From Niveibacterium umoris (GTDB lineage: Bacteria; Pseudomonadota; Gammaproteobacteria; Burkholderiales; Rhodocyclaceae): a DNA stretch of 64,000 bases. The stretch lies in contig NZ_JACIET010000001.1 in assembly GCF_014197015.1 (NCBI RefSeq), positions 248,001 through 312,000 of the forward strand, in the 5' to 3' direction. The position numbers were made by a program, and so were the translations under genes. A model generated the notes under the pieces. The model did not search any database. It saw only the letters and a list, made by a program, of their open reading frames with translations, and was not told the DNA's origin. Shown here in pieces: positions 53,520-62,242 of the stretch. The first letter of the stretch is position 1; every line of letters begins with the position of its first letter.

Positions 53520-54638
53520 ATGCAGATACGTAAGCACCCCCTGACCGCCGCAACCCCGGGAGTCGTGAGCGAGTTGCCGAGCTTGCATTTCGGTGCGCCG
53601 GGCAGCGGGCAGAAGGTCTATATCCAGGCGTCGCTGCACGCCGACGAAATCCCGGCCATGCTGGTTGCGCATCACCTGCGTCAGCGCTTCGAGACGCTGG
53701 AGCGCGATGGCAGGATCAAGGGCGAGATCGTGCTGGTGCCGATGGCGAACCCGCTCGGTCTGTCGCAAACCCTGCTGCATGTACCGCAGGGGCGTTTCGA
53801 TTTTTCAACCGGTGAGAACTTCAACCGATACTACCCCGACTTCGCGCAGCAGGTGGGCGATGCGGTCGAGGCATCGCTGGGTTCCGATCCGGCGACCAAC
53901 GTCCTGCGGGTGCGCGAGGCGTTGCGCGCTGCGGTGGCGACGATGCCGGTCGACACCAATCTAGCCAGCCTGCGGCGAACACTGTACGGCCTGGCCTGCG
54001 ATGCCGATGTCGTGCTGGACCTGCATTGCGATACCGAAGCGGTGCTGCACATGTATACCGGCACGCCGCTGTGGTCGCAAGCCGAAGCGCTGGCACGCCA
54101 TCTCGGTGCCGAGCTCACGCTGCTGGCCACCGAGTCGGGCGATGCGCCGTTCGATGAAGCCTGCTCGCAACTGTGGTGGTTGCTCGCCGAGCGGTGGAAA
54201 GGGCGTTTCCCGATCCCGCTGGCCTGTCTGTCAGTCACCGTAGAACTGCGGGGCTTCGCCGATGTCCGCCATGAGGCGGCGATTGCCGACGCCGAGGCCA
54301 TCATCCGCTTCCTGGCAACGCGCGGCATCGTCGATCTGGAGGTGGCGAGCGTGCCACCCCTCCTGCGCGAACCCATGCCGCTGGCCGGATCAATGCCGGT
54401 TCACGCGACCCATGGCGGCGTGCTGGTGTTCCTGCGTGAATGCGGTGCCGAAGTATTGCGTGGCGAGGTCATTGCCGAAGTCATCGACCCCCTTTCGGCA
54501 CAGGTCACGCCGCTGTGCGCGCCGGTCGACGGCCTGCTGTATGCGCGCGACAACCGCCGCTTCGCGACGGCCGGCATGCGCATCGCCAAAGTGGCGGGTC
54601 GCGAGGCCCTGCGCAGTGGCAAACTGCTGAGCGCTTGA
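53520..54638 (+). CDS. cphZ: M14 AstE/aspartoacylase-like hydrolase, probable beta-Asp-Arg dipeptidase
   Basis: The protein has 372 residues. The zinc ligands are in QASLHADEIPAML (His and Glu, near residues 40-43) and VLDLHCDTEAVLH (His, near 166). GENFNRYYPDF is part of the substrate site. A C-terminal beta domain spans about 290-372. The family includes succinylglutamate desuccinylases and aspartoacylases. From memory of the literature, a member of this group, CphZ, hydrolyses the cyanophycin dipeptide beta-Asp-Arg and clusters with cyanophycinase genes. The position 41 nt after a cyanophycinase gene makes that the best assignment. A role as AstE is the alternative, but AstE is shorter. 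Confidence 0.75.
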   Translation: MQIRKHPLTAATPGVVSELPSLHFGAPGSGQKVYIQASLHADEIPAMLVAHHLRQRFETLERDGRIKGEIVLVPMANPLGLSQTLLHVPQGRFDFSTGENFNRYYPDFAQQVGDAVEASLGSDPATNVLRVREALRAAVATMPVDTNLASLRRTLYGLACDADVVLDLHCDTEAVLHMYTGTPLWSQAEALARHLGAELTLLATESGDAPFDEACSQLWWLLAERWKGRFPIPLACLSVTVELRGFADVRHEAAIADAEAIIRFLATRGIVDLEVASVPPLLREPMPLAGSMPVHATHGGVLVFLRECGAEVLRGEVIAEVIDPLSAQVTPLCAPVDGLLYARDNRRFATAGMRIAKVAGREALRSGKLLSA

Positions 54639-54659
54639 GCAGACGCGAGCCAGACTACC

Positions 54660-55652
54660 TTGACCACACCCCAGCGCTACGGCTTCCTGCTGCTGCCCGG
54701 ATTCCCGATGTTCGCCCTCGCGGGCGCGCTCGAGGTGCTGGGTGCCGCGAATGGCCTGCTGGGCGAGCAGGGCTACGCGCCGTATCTGCTGTCGCTCGAC
54801 GGTGCGTCGGTTGCCGCTGGCGGTGGCGCGCGGGTCGAGGTAAACGCAGGCTTTGCCGAAGCGACCGAGCTGCATGCGGTGTTCGTGGTGTCGGACCACA
54901 GTCTTGGCGCACTTGATCTGGGCGCCTGCTGCCAATGGCTTGCAGCGCGCGGCGATGCCGGTTGCCTGATCGGGGGTATCGGCACCGGCGCTGCAGTCCT
55001 CGCCGACGCTGGCCTGCTGCGCGGGCATCGCGCCACGGTGCACTGGCCGCACGTTGCGGAAGTCGCCGAGCGGCACGCCGAGACGGTCGTCTCCTCGAAC
55101 CTGTACGAAATCGACCGTGGGCGCCTGACGTGCGCCGGCGGCACCGCCAGCGTCGACATGCTGCTGGCGTGGATGGGGGTGCGGCACGGCGAGCGGGTGG
55201 CGCAGGAAATCGCCGCGCAACTCGGGCTCGAGCGCATTCGCGCACGCGACGAACGCCAGCTGGTGCCCAGCGCTGCGCGAATCGGCGGTGGCTCGGCCAA
55301 GCTCGCCGAAGCACTTGCGCTGATGGAAGCGAACCTGAGCGAACCCTTGCCGACCGAAGACATCGCGCGGCTGGTCGGCGTGTCGCGCCGTCAGCTCGAA
55401 CGTCTCTTCAAGCAGCACCTCGATGCGTTGCCCTCACGGTATTACCTCGATCTGCGCCTGACTCGCGCGCGTCGCCTGCTGCAACAGAGCAGCCAGTCGA
55501 TCCTGCAGATCGGGCTGGCCTGCGGCTTCGCTTCGGGCCCGCACTTTTCCAACGCGTACCGCAGTCACTTCGGCCGCACCCCGCGCGAGGAACGCAGCCA
55601 GCGCGCTGCCGCGTGGCGTGACGTAGCCCCGGTACGAGAGGAGTCCCCATGA
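54660..55652 (+). CDS. argR: AraC-family regulator with GATase1-like domain (ArgR/GlxA type)
   Basis: The protein has 330 residues starting at TTG 54660. Residues 1-190 form a DJ-1/PfpI-like domain (YGFLLLPGFPMFALAGALEVL, CAGGTASVDMLLAWM). Residues 220-320 form an AraC double helix-turn-helix (TEDIARLVGVSRRQLERLF, SILQIGLACGFASGPHFSNAYRSHFG). Pseudomonas ArgR has this design and activates the aru operon in response to arginine. It directly precedes and overlaps the arginine succinyltransferase genes, and ArgR-like repeats lie upstream of the cyanophycinase gene. Confidence 0.85.
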   Translation: MTTPQRYGFLLLPGFPMFALAGALEVLGAANGLLGEQGYAPYLLSLDGASVAAGGGARVEVNAGFAEATELHAVFVVSDHSLGALDLGACCQWLAARGDAGCLIGGIGTGAAVLADAGLLRGHRATVHWPHVAEVAERHAETVVSSNLYEIDRGRLTCAGGTASVDMLLAWMGVRHGERVAQEIAAQLGLERIRARDERQLVPSAARIGGGSAKLAEALALMEANLSEPLPTEDIARLVGVSRRQLERLFKQHLDALPSRYYLDLRLTRARRLLQQSSQSILQIGLACGFASGPHFSNAYRSHFGRTPREERSQRAAAWRDVAPVREESP

Positions 55653-56716
55653 CGATGAGTTTTTCTCCCGGGCAGTTCGTGCTGCGCCCCTCGACGCCGG
55701 AAGACCTGCCGGCGATCGAGCGCATCGCAGCCGCCAGCACATTCGGCATCAATTCGCTGCCGCCTGATCGCGACTTCCTGCTCGCGCGCATCGAACGCTC
55801 GCAGCATGCCTTCCAGACGCTCGACGACGCGAGCGGCGAAGAGCGCTACCTGTTCGTGCTCGAAGATCTGGCCGCCGGCCGTGTGATCGGCACCAGCGGC
55901 ATCGCGGCGAGCGCCGGCTTCCATGATCGCTTCTACAGCTATCGCAACGAGTTCGCGGTGCACGCCAGCGAGGCCCTCGGCGAGAGCAACCGCATCCACA
56001 CATTGCACCTTTGCCACGATCTCACCGGCTATACCCTGCTGACCTCGTTCTACATCGAGCCGGAGTACGCCGACACGGTCGCGCCGCAGTTGCTGTCGCG
56101 GGCTCGCCTGCTCTTCATTGCCGAGTTTGCCGAGCGCTTCGCCGACCGCATCGCGGCCGAGACACCGGGGCTGTGTGATGCGGGCGGCAATTCCCCGTTC
56201 TGGGACGAAGTCGGGCGCCGCTTCTTCAACATGGACTACCCGCAGGCCGAGCGTCTTGCCGGCGGCCGCAGCAAGAGCTTCATTGCCGAGCTGATGCCGC
56301 ACTCGCCGATCTATGTACCGCTGTTGCCCGAGACTGCGCAGTGGGCGATCGGCCAGTTGCACCCCGATGGCGAACTGCCTTTCTCGATCCTGCTTGACGA
56401 AGGCTTCGAGGCCGATACCTATGTCGATGTGTTCGACGCAGGCCCCACGGTCGAGGCGCGTCTGGCGATGCTGCGCACCGTGCGGCACGCACGCCGCGCG
56501 ACGGTGGTCGATGCGGCGGTCGCGCGCGGTCCATGGCAACTCGTGACGCGCACCGTGCGCGAAGGCTTCCGCGCCACGCTGGCGCCGGTCGATGCGCACG
56601 GCCCGGCGGGGCTGGATGCCGCGACGCGCGCGCGTCTGGGTGTGTCAATCGGCGATGCGGTGCGTGTGTCACCCCTGGTGGTGGATGAAGCGTGCGGCGA
56701 GGAGGGTGAGGCGTGA
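55649..56716 (+). CDS. aruF: arginine/ornithine N-succinyltransferase, alpha subunit
   Basis: The protein has 355 residues, with GAGAGGAG 5 nt before the ATG and an overlap with the argR stop. Characteristic AstA sequences include FVLRPSTPEDLPAIERIAA, GINSLPPDRDFLLARIERS, FYSYRNEF and GGNSPFWDEVGRRFFNMDY. It transfers succinyl from succinyl-CoA to arginine, the first step of the AST pathway. It is paired with a divergent paralogue, as in the Pseudomonas AruF-AruG heteromer. The rest of the AST pathway (astB, C, D) is not in the window. Confidence 0.9.
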   Translation: MTMSFSPGQFVLRPSTPEDLPAIERIAAASTFGINSLPPDRDFLLARIERSQHAFQTLDDASGEERYLFVLEDLAAGRVIGTSGIAASAGFHDRFYSYRNEFAVHASEALGESNRIHTLHLCHDLTGYTLLTSFYIEPEYADTVAPQLLSRARLLFIAEFAERFADRIAAETPGLCDAGGNSPFWDEVGRRFFNMDYPQAERLAGGRSKSFIAELMPHSPIYVPLLPETAQWAIGQLHPDGELPFSILLDEGFEADTYVDVFDAGPTVEARLAMLRTVRHARRATVVDAAVARGPWQLVTRTVREGFRATLAPVDAHGPAGLDAATRARLGVSIGDAVRVSPLVVDEACGEEGEA

Positions 56717-57735
56717 CGCTGCTGAGAATCCGGTGCGCCCGCGCCGATGATTTGCCGGCCATCGCCGGACTGATGGCCGACTGCGGCCGACCGCAGGTGA
56801 GGCCTCAGTTGCCGACCTTGCCCGGCGAACATGCATTGGTCGTGGAGGCGGGTGAGGGGGGCGCTGTGCTCGGCTGCCTGCGCTTGCGGGCCGCCATCGG
56901 GCTCCAGCAGCCGCGTTACTGGTACCACGTTGGCTGCGTCGTGCATGCGGCGCGCGAGCTGCAGCTCTTCCAGCGCCAGCGCACGCTGCTGCTCGGCAAC
57001 AACCATACCGGTGCGAGCGAACTGGCGGACATCGCCTGGGCGCGCAGCGGCGTGCCGCTGGCCGAACAGGGGCTGATCCTCAAGCTGCTGGTGCAGGCGA
57101 CGCTGCTGCTGATGGCGCGCCGGCGCGAGGCCTTTGCCAGCCACCTGGTGGTGGAACTGCCAGGGCTGCGTGATGCCGCCGGGCAAGCGCCCTTCTGGCT
57201 GGGGCTGGGTCGGCAGTTCTGCCGGCGCGATCCCTTGCTGGCGCGCGAGCAGTTCGGCGACGAATGGCGCGCGCATGCGGCCGCGCTCTTGCCGCGCCAG
57301 ACCATCTACGCATCGTTCCTGCCGCCCGGTGCGCAAGAAGCGATTGCGCAGGCTGCACCCAGCGCACGGGTGCTGCAGGACGTGCTCGAGGCCGCCGGCA
57401 TGCGCTACAGCCACCACATCAGCATCGACGATGGCGGGCCGGTGCTAGAGGCGGATGTCGATACGCTCGGCACCGTGACCGCGGGCCGCCTCTGGTCGCT
57501 TGTCCAGCGCGATGCGGCGGGGCCGGGCGTGCCGATGTTGGTGGCGCATGGCGATGCAGGCAACTGGCATGCGGTCATGGCGCAGGCCACCCTGCATGGC
57601 GGGCGCCTGGCGCTGCTGCCGGACGACCTCGCTCGACTGGGCGCCCACTCCGGCGAGCAGGTGTGGGCCGCACCCTTGCGCAGCGAATTCGACGCAATGC
57701 CCGCCGTCGGCGGCCACTCGGCGCCCGACGCCTGA
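56713..57735 (+). CDS. aruG: arginine N-succinyltransferase, beta subunit
   Basis: The protein has 340 residues, starting with GTG that overlaps the aruF stop. It keeps the AstA plan (RCARADDLPAIAGLMADCG, YWYHVGCVVHAARELQLFQRQ, QAPFWLGLGRQFCRRDP) but has diverged considerably from the alpha subunit, for example FCRRDP in place of FFNMDY. In Pseudomonas AruG is the beta subunit of this enzyme. The pair seems translated together. Confidence 0.85.
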   Translation: MTLLRIRCARADDLPAIAGLMADCGRPQVRPQLPTLPGEHALVVEAGEGGAVLGCLRLRAAIGLQQPRYWYHVGCVVHAARELQLFQRQRTLLLGNNHTGASELADIAWARSGVPLAEQGLILKLLVQATLLLMARRREAFASHLVVELPGLRDAAGQAPFWLGLGRQFCRRDPLLAREQFGDEWRAHAAALLPRQTIYASFLPPGAQEAIAQAAPSARVLQDVLEAAGMRYSHHISIDDGGPVLEADVDTLGTVTAGRLWSLVQRDAAGPGVPMLVAHGDAGNWHAVMAQATLHGGRLALLPDDLARLGAHSGEQVWAAPLRSEFDAMPAVGGHSAPDA

Positions 57736-57766
57736 GCTGCCTGCGTGCATAAGAAACGTGGCGTGG

Positions 57767-57787
57767 TGTCGGGCGCTCGGAAGATCG
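57767..57787 (+). promoter_or_regulatory. possible single ArgR half-site before the permease gene
   Basis: TGTCGG-N8-AA matches the half-site pattern at 5 of 6 plus AA. Neighbouring 21-bp registers do not match, so it may be chance. The preceding IR GCGCCCGAC / GTCGGGCGC (57721-57729, 57768-57776) and a hairpin at 57843-57860 lie in the same gap. Confidence 0.25.
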
Positions 57788-57887
57788 ACATGATCAGCCT
57801 GGCGCGCGCGACGCTATCGACCGCTGTTCCATCCTGTCATCAGCCCGCGCAGCAGCGGGCGATGGCGAACTCATTGAGGAATCCGGC

Positions 57888-59276
57888 ATGAAGTTGCGCC
57901 TGCCCAACACCTATGTGCTACTGCTTTCGCTGCTGGCGCTGATCGCGCTGTCGACCTGGATCGTGCCTGGGGGCAAGTTCGAGACCACCGTCGTCGCCGG
58001 CAAGACCCTGGTCGTGCCCGGCAGCTACCATCTGGTCGAAGCGCGGCCGCAGGGCCTCGCCGCACTGCTGACCGCGCCGATCAAGGGTTTCGTCGAGGCC
58101 GCACTGATCATCGGCTTCGTGCTGATCGTCGGCGGCGCCTTCTCGGTGCTGCAGAAGACCGAGGCCATCGACGCCATGATCAAGTCCGTCGCCCGCGCCC
58201 ACAGCCGCTCGGCCTGGGTGCGCGCCGCGGTGATCCCGGTCTTCGTCGGTCTATTCGCGCTGGGGGGCGCCACCTTCGGCATGGCGGAAGAGGCGATCCC
58301 CTTCGTGATGATCTTCATCCCGCTGGCGCTGGCGCTGCGGCTCGATACGCTGACCGGCATGACGATTCCCTTCGTCGGCTCGCAGATCGGCTTCGCCACC
58401 GCCTTCCTAAACCCCTTCAACGTCGGCGTCGCGCAGGGCATCGCAGGCGTGCCGATGTTCTCCGGCATTGGTTACCGGGCGATCTGCTGGGCGGTCGCGA
58501 CCGCCATCACCATCGGTTTCCTGCAGTGGTGGGCGGCGCGCATCCGCCGCACGCCGGAGCTGAGCCCGACCTTCGCACTGGATCAGGAGCGCCGCAAGAC
58601 GCTCGACCTCGCCAGCTTCGAGCAGTTCGCTGGCATGACCGGCCGGCACAAGCTGGTGCTGTGGCTGTTCGCCGCCACGCTGCTCGGCATGATCTTCGGC
58701 GTGGTGCGTTTCGGCTGGTACATCGAGGAGATCGCTGCGCTGTTCCTGGTGATGGCGCTGGCGGTCGGCCTCGTTGCGCGGCTGTCGGCCGACGAGCTGA
58801 CCGGCGCCTTTCTCCACGGCGCCAAGGACCTTGTCGGCACCGCGCTGGTGATCGCGCTGGCCAAGGGCACGGTGATCCTGATGCGCGACGGGCAGGTCAT
58901 CGACACGCTGCTCAACGCGCTGGCACCGCTGGTCGCTTCCGACAGCCCGGTGTTCGCGGCGCAGAAGATGTTCGTGATCCAGTCGGTGATCAACTTCTTC
59001 ATCCACTCCGGCACCGGGCAAGCCGCGCTGACCATGCCGATCATGGCGCCGCTGGCCGATCTGGTCGGCATCACGCGCCAGACCGCGATCCTCGCCTTCC
59101 AGTTCGGCGAACTGGCCACCGCGATCATCCCGACCTCAGGCATCACGGTCGGTGTGTTGGCGCTCTCTGGCGTGCCCTACACCACCTGGGTGCGCTGGAT
59201 GCTGCCGCTGCAGGGCCTGTACCTGATCATGGCCCTGGTCCTGCTGGCGCCGCCGGCCTTGCTCGGCTGGCAGTGA
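57888..59276 (+). CDS. YfcC/ArcD-like basic amino acid permease
   Basis: The protein has 462 residues, with GAGGA (57876-57880) 7 nt before the ATG. About 11 to 13 membrane segments are visible. The opening NTYVLLLSLLALIALSTWIVPGG and the later FFIHSGTGQAALTMPIMAPL and IIPTSGITVGVLALSGVP are typical of the YfcC/ArcD-like family, which includes arginine:ornithine antiporters. In this context it probably moves arginine or beta-Asp-Arg across the inner membrane (inference). It lies 152 nt after aruG, so it may have its own promoter. Confidence 0.85.
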   Translation: MKLRLPNTYVLLLSLLALIALSTWIVPGGKFETTVVAGKTLVVPGSYHLVEARPQGLAALLTAPIKGFVEAALIIGFVLIVGGAFSVLQKTEAIDAMIKSVARAHSRSAWVRAAVIPVFVGLFALGGATFGMAEEAIPFVMIFIPLALALRLDTLTGMTIPFVGSQIGFATAFLNPFNVGVAQGIAGVPMFSGIGYRAICWAVATAITIGFLQWWAARIRRTPELSPTFALDQERRKTLDLASFEQFAGMTGRHKLVLWLFAATLLGMIFGVVRFGWYIEEIAALFLVMALAVGLVARLSADELTGAFLHGAKDLVGTALVIALAKGTVILMRDGQVIDTLLNALAPLVASDSPVFAAQKMFVIQSVINFFIHSGTGQAALTMPIMAPLADLVGITRQTAILAFQFGELATAIIPTSGITVGVLALSGVPYTTWVRWMLPLQGLYLIMALVLLAPPALLGWQ

Positions 59277-59319
59277 TCGCGGCGGGTTGCAGGGCTGCGC
59301 GAGCTGCCTTGCCAGCTTG

Positions 59320-59898
59320 CTAAGCGGTTCGCCCGAGGCGGTAGACGAGTTCGACGCATGGCTCGCCGCGAAACGTCGTTTCGCAGCGCGCCTGCAATGT
59401 GAAGCCGAGTCGCTGCAGCAGGCCAACCGATGCGAGATTGCGGGCATCGGTGATCGCCCGCACCTCCGTCACCGCGGTGCGCGCAAACACCATGTCGATG
59501 GCTTCGCGTACCGCCTCGCGCGCGATGCCCTGACCCTGGGCGGCGCGCGCCAGCGTGAATCCGATTTCGGCATGGGCGCCGTCCGGCGACAGGAAGAGGC
59601 CGATGTCGCCCAGCAGTACATCGGTCTCCAATGCGGCGATTCCGAGTTGCACCCATTCCCCCTGTCGGAGCAGCGGCGCGGCGCTCATCTCGGCGAGGAA
59701 TGACGCGGCGTTCGCATCCGGCATGGGCGACCAGCCCTGATAGCGCCCGACTTCGGGGTCGCCGCGATAGGCCTGGAAGGCGTGCAGATCCGAACCGCGC
59801 AGGCGTCGCAGCACAACGCGAGCCGCCACGCGCGGCAGGGTGTCGGTGGGCGCTGGGGCGTCCGGCGCCGGATTCGAGCGTGATGTCATCGTCCGCAT
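59320..59898 (-). CDS. GNAT family N-acetyltransferase (RimJ/RimL type)
   Basis: The protein has 192 residues from ATG 59898; ATG 59889 is possible, and the longer upstream frame is rejected. The domain runs from VVLRRLRGSDLHAFQAYRGDP to the end. The acetyl-CoA binding stretch is RAAQGQGIAREAV (Q/RxxGxG/A) and ITDARNLASVGLLQRLGF is typical of the RimJ/RimL branch. The substrate is unknown. It follows the lipoprotein gene on the same strand after 40 nt. Confidence 0.85.
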   Translation of the reverse strand: MRTMTSRSNPAPDAPAPTDTLPRVAARVVLRRLRGSDLHAFQAYRGDPEVGRYQGWSPMPDANAASFLAEMSAAPLLRQGEWVQLGIAALETDVLLGDIGLFLSPDGAHAEIGFTLARAAQGQGIAREAVREAIDMVFARTAVTEVRAITDARNLASVGLLQRLGFTLQARCETTFRGEPCVELVYRLGRTA

Positions 59899-59938
59899 TA
59901 CACCGCATTGCGGCCGCGAGCGGCTTGTCTGAGTTCGC

Positions 59939-61087
59939 TCAGCGCGACTGCAGGCTGCGCAGATGCGCCAGCTTGGCCGCGTAGCGTGTGCGGTCGTTGC
60001 CGGTGGTGCTGTTTTCTTCGGCGAGCGTGATCTGCTGCTGGGCCATCGGCAGGTCGCCGAGGTGGTAGAGCGCGAGGCCCAGCCAGAAGTGAAACTCGTG
60101 GTAGTCGGGGGCACGTTTGACTTCATGGGCGAACAGGTCGCGCGCGCCGGCGTAGTCCCCCGCCTGCATCGCGGCCATGCCGCGGTCGAAATAGTGGAAG
60201 GGCGGTTCCGGGTCGATGCTCGCGAGGCGTTGCAATAGCGCTTGGGATTCCTCTTTGCGCCCGAGCGCGGCGAGCGCGTCGGCCAGGTTCGACATCGCCA
60301 GCGTGTTGCCCGGCTCGCGCTGCAGCGTGGCGTTGAAGGCGAGTTCGGCGGCATCGGGATTGCCGTGACGTCGGTAGACGACGCCCAGCGTGTTGTAGGC
60401 GCTGGCGAAGTCGGGGTCGGTCTGGATCGCGGCGCGCGCCCACCAGTAGGCGTTGTCGACCTGCCCCTCGGCGAGCGTCTCGGCCGCGCGGTTGTTCATG
60501 AACATCGCCATCACCGTGCGTTCGCTGATCGGCTGCATGCGCAGGCCCCGCAGATCCTCCGGCGGCAGGAAGTCGATCGTCATCGGATCGACCGGCCGGT
60601 TCTGCAGCGTAGGGTCGGGGTGATGGGTGTCGAGCGTGAGGTTCACGTGATCGATCGACAACTGCAGGCTGCCGCTGCGGCCCAGCGCGGGGTCGGCGGT
60701 GTAGCGCTGGTAGCGCACGGCCAAGCCGACCTCGCGCGCGAAGGCGCCGGTCATGATCACCAGTGACAGGCAGTTGCCGGATCGCGAGGCGAAGGCTTCG
60801 GCGGCGGTGCGGGTGAGGCTGCTGTCGTAGCGCAGCTTGAGTTGATCCTGGTGGTACAAGGCTTCGACGAGCCCTGCGCGCGGGCCCTTGCCGGCGAGAA
60901 TCGGCGCCGCGGGGCCGGCCAGGTAGCTGCGCATGTCGCTGCTGAGTGCGAATACCGCGTCGCTATCGACGCGTGTGGTGGGTGGCGCGAACAGCGCGTC
61001 GCGCAGGATGGGCGTCTCCTGCACCACCGGTTTCGACGCGCAGGCCGAGAGCAGGGCAGCGAACAGCAGCGCAAGGATTGCCTTCAT
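59939..61087 (-). CDS. lipoprotein with transglutaminase-like and TPR domains
   Basis: The protein has 382 residues from ATG 61087, with GGAGG about 6 nt upstream. A lipobox LSAC places the lipid-carrying Cys at residue 16. Residues 70-170 resemble a transglutaminase-like fold (SRSGNCLSLVIMTGAFAREVGL with Cys, IDHVNLTLDTHH with His). Residues 215-370 contain about four TPR repeats (AYNTLGVVYRRHGNPDAAELAF, AMSNLADALAALGRKEES). The combination suggests an envelope peptidase-like or scaffold lipoprotein. I know no defined function. Confidence 0.8.
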   Translation of the reverse strand: MKAILALLFAALLSACASKPVVQETPILRDALFAPPTTRVDSDAVFALSSDMRSYLAGPAAPILAGKGPRAGLVEALYHQDQLKLRYDSSLTRTAAEAFASRSGNCLSLVIMTGAFAREVGLAVRYQRYTADPALGRSGSLQLSIDHVNLTLDTHHPDPTLQNRPVDPMTIDFLPPEDLRGLRMQPISERTVMAMFMNNRAAETLAEGQVDNAYWWARAAIQTDPDFASAYNTLGVVYRRHGNPDAAELAFNATLQREPGNTLAMSNLADALAALGRKEESQALLQRLASIDPEPPFHYFDRGMAAMQAGDYAGARDLFAHEVKRAPDYHEFHFWLGLALYHLGDLPMAQQQITLAEENSTTGNDRTRYAAKLAHLRSLQSR

Positions 61088-61210
61088 GTGCGACCTCCAC
61101 AGAAATGCCAGACCGCGATCCCGCCGGATTGACGATTCGGACGATCCATCTTCCATCCTAGCTCCGGCCGGGGGTGAGCGCGCGGGTACGATGCGCTCGC
61201 GGGGCGTCGC

Positions 61211-62131
61211 TCAATCGGACGGGGCGTCTTGCGGAATGACGGCCGCGGCGTCACTCGCCTGGCACTCGGCCCGCAGCCAGTCGGCAAAGGCACGCGCTTC
61301 ACGTGAGGCCCGCCCGGGAGGCCACACCAGCAGATATCCCTCCAGCCGCGCTTCATGCGGAATCGGCCGGACCAGTTCGCCGCGGGCGAGTTCGTCGGCG
61401 ACCAGCAGCGGATTGGTCAGCGCCACACCGGCACCGGACTTCGCCAGATCGAGCACCTGCTCGGCGCTGACATAGGACATGTCGCTGCTCGGCCGCGCGC
61501 GCACCCCCTGACTGTGGAACCAGTCGCCCCACCAGGTGCCGTCGTCTTCATGCAGCAGGGTCAGCCTGAGCAGGTCGGCAGGGTGACGCGGCACCTCGTG
61601 GTGCTGCAGATAGCCGGGCGAGCAGACGGGGAAGATCGCGGGCTGCATCAGCAGCTCGGTACGGCCGCGGAAGTGCATGGGCAAGCCGAAGCCGATGCCC
61701 AGATCGGCCTGGCCGGCGCGTACCTCCTCGAAGGATGCGTTCGGCTCGAGCGCGATGCGCAGGTCCGGGTGGGCGGCGCGAAAGGCCGGCAGGCGCTCGC
61801 GCAGCCAGCGTGACGCAAAACCCGGCACCGCGATCAGGCGCAGCCAACGTGCCTTGGCGCGTTGTGACAGGTCGTGGGACGCATCCGCGATGACTTCGAG
61901 CGCCTTGCCGACCTGTTCGTAGTAGATCCGCCCGGATTCGGTCAGCAGCACGCCGCGCGGCGTACGCTCGAACAGGCGGCTTCCCAGCCAGTCCTCAAGG
62001 CTTTTCACATGTCGGCCGATCGCCGGCTGGGTGACATGCAGTTCTTCGCCAGCGGCGACGAAGCTGCCCAGGCGCGCGGCGCTCTCGAAAGCACGCACGG
62101 CGTTCAGCGGTGGCAGGCGATGGCGTTTCAT
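61211..62131 (-). CDS. LysR-family regulator, GcvA type
   Basis: The protein has 306 residues. Helix-turn-helix at 1-65 opens PPLNAVRAFESAARLGSFVAAGEELHVTQPAIGRHVKSLE, a pattern typical of GcvA-like regulators. The effector domain contains LRLIAVPGFASRWLRERLPAFRAAHPDL. It is divergent from a FAD-dependent amine oxidase gene, which it probably controls. A dyad TAGT-N6-ACTA at 62146-62159 lies in the intergenic region. Confidence 0.92.
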   Translation of the reverse strand: MKRHRLPPLNAVRAFESAARLGSFVAAGEELHVTQPAIGRHVKSLEDWLGSRLFERTPRGVLLTESGRIYYEQVGKALEVIADASHDLSQRAKARWLRLIAVPGFASRWLRERLPAFRAAHPDLRIALEPNASFEEVRAGQADLGIGFGLPMHFRGRTELLMQPAIFPVCSPGYLQHHEVPRHPADLLRLTLLHEDDGTWWGDWFHSQGVRARPSSDMSYVSAEQVLDLAKSGAGVALTNPLLVADELARGELVRPIPHEARLEGYLLVWPPGRASREARAFADWLRAECQASDAAAVIPQDAPSD

Positions 62132-62145
62132 GCGGCCCTAGGTAT

Positions 62146-62159
62146 TAGTTTTTTTACTA
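62146..62159. promoter_or_regulatory. TAGT-N6-ACTA dyad between lysR and oxidase genes
   Basis: TAGT (62146-62149), six T and ACTA (62156-62159) form a perfect short dyad 15 bp upstream of the LysR start, in a run of T that stands out in this GC-rich DNA. It is a candidate operator. Confidence 0.35.
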
Positions 62160-62242
62160 CCGTAGCACACAAATCGCATGTTGAGCCGCAGTGCCGCGCT
62201 GCCTACGCTGGCGCCCATCGAACTGTCCGCAGGTGTCCCGCG

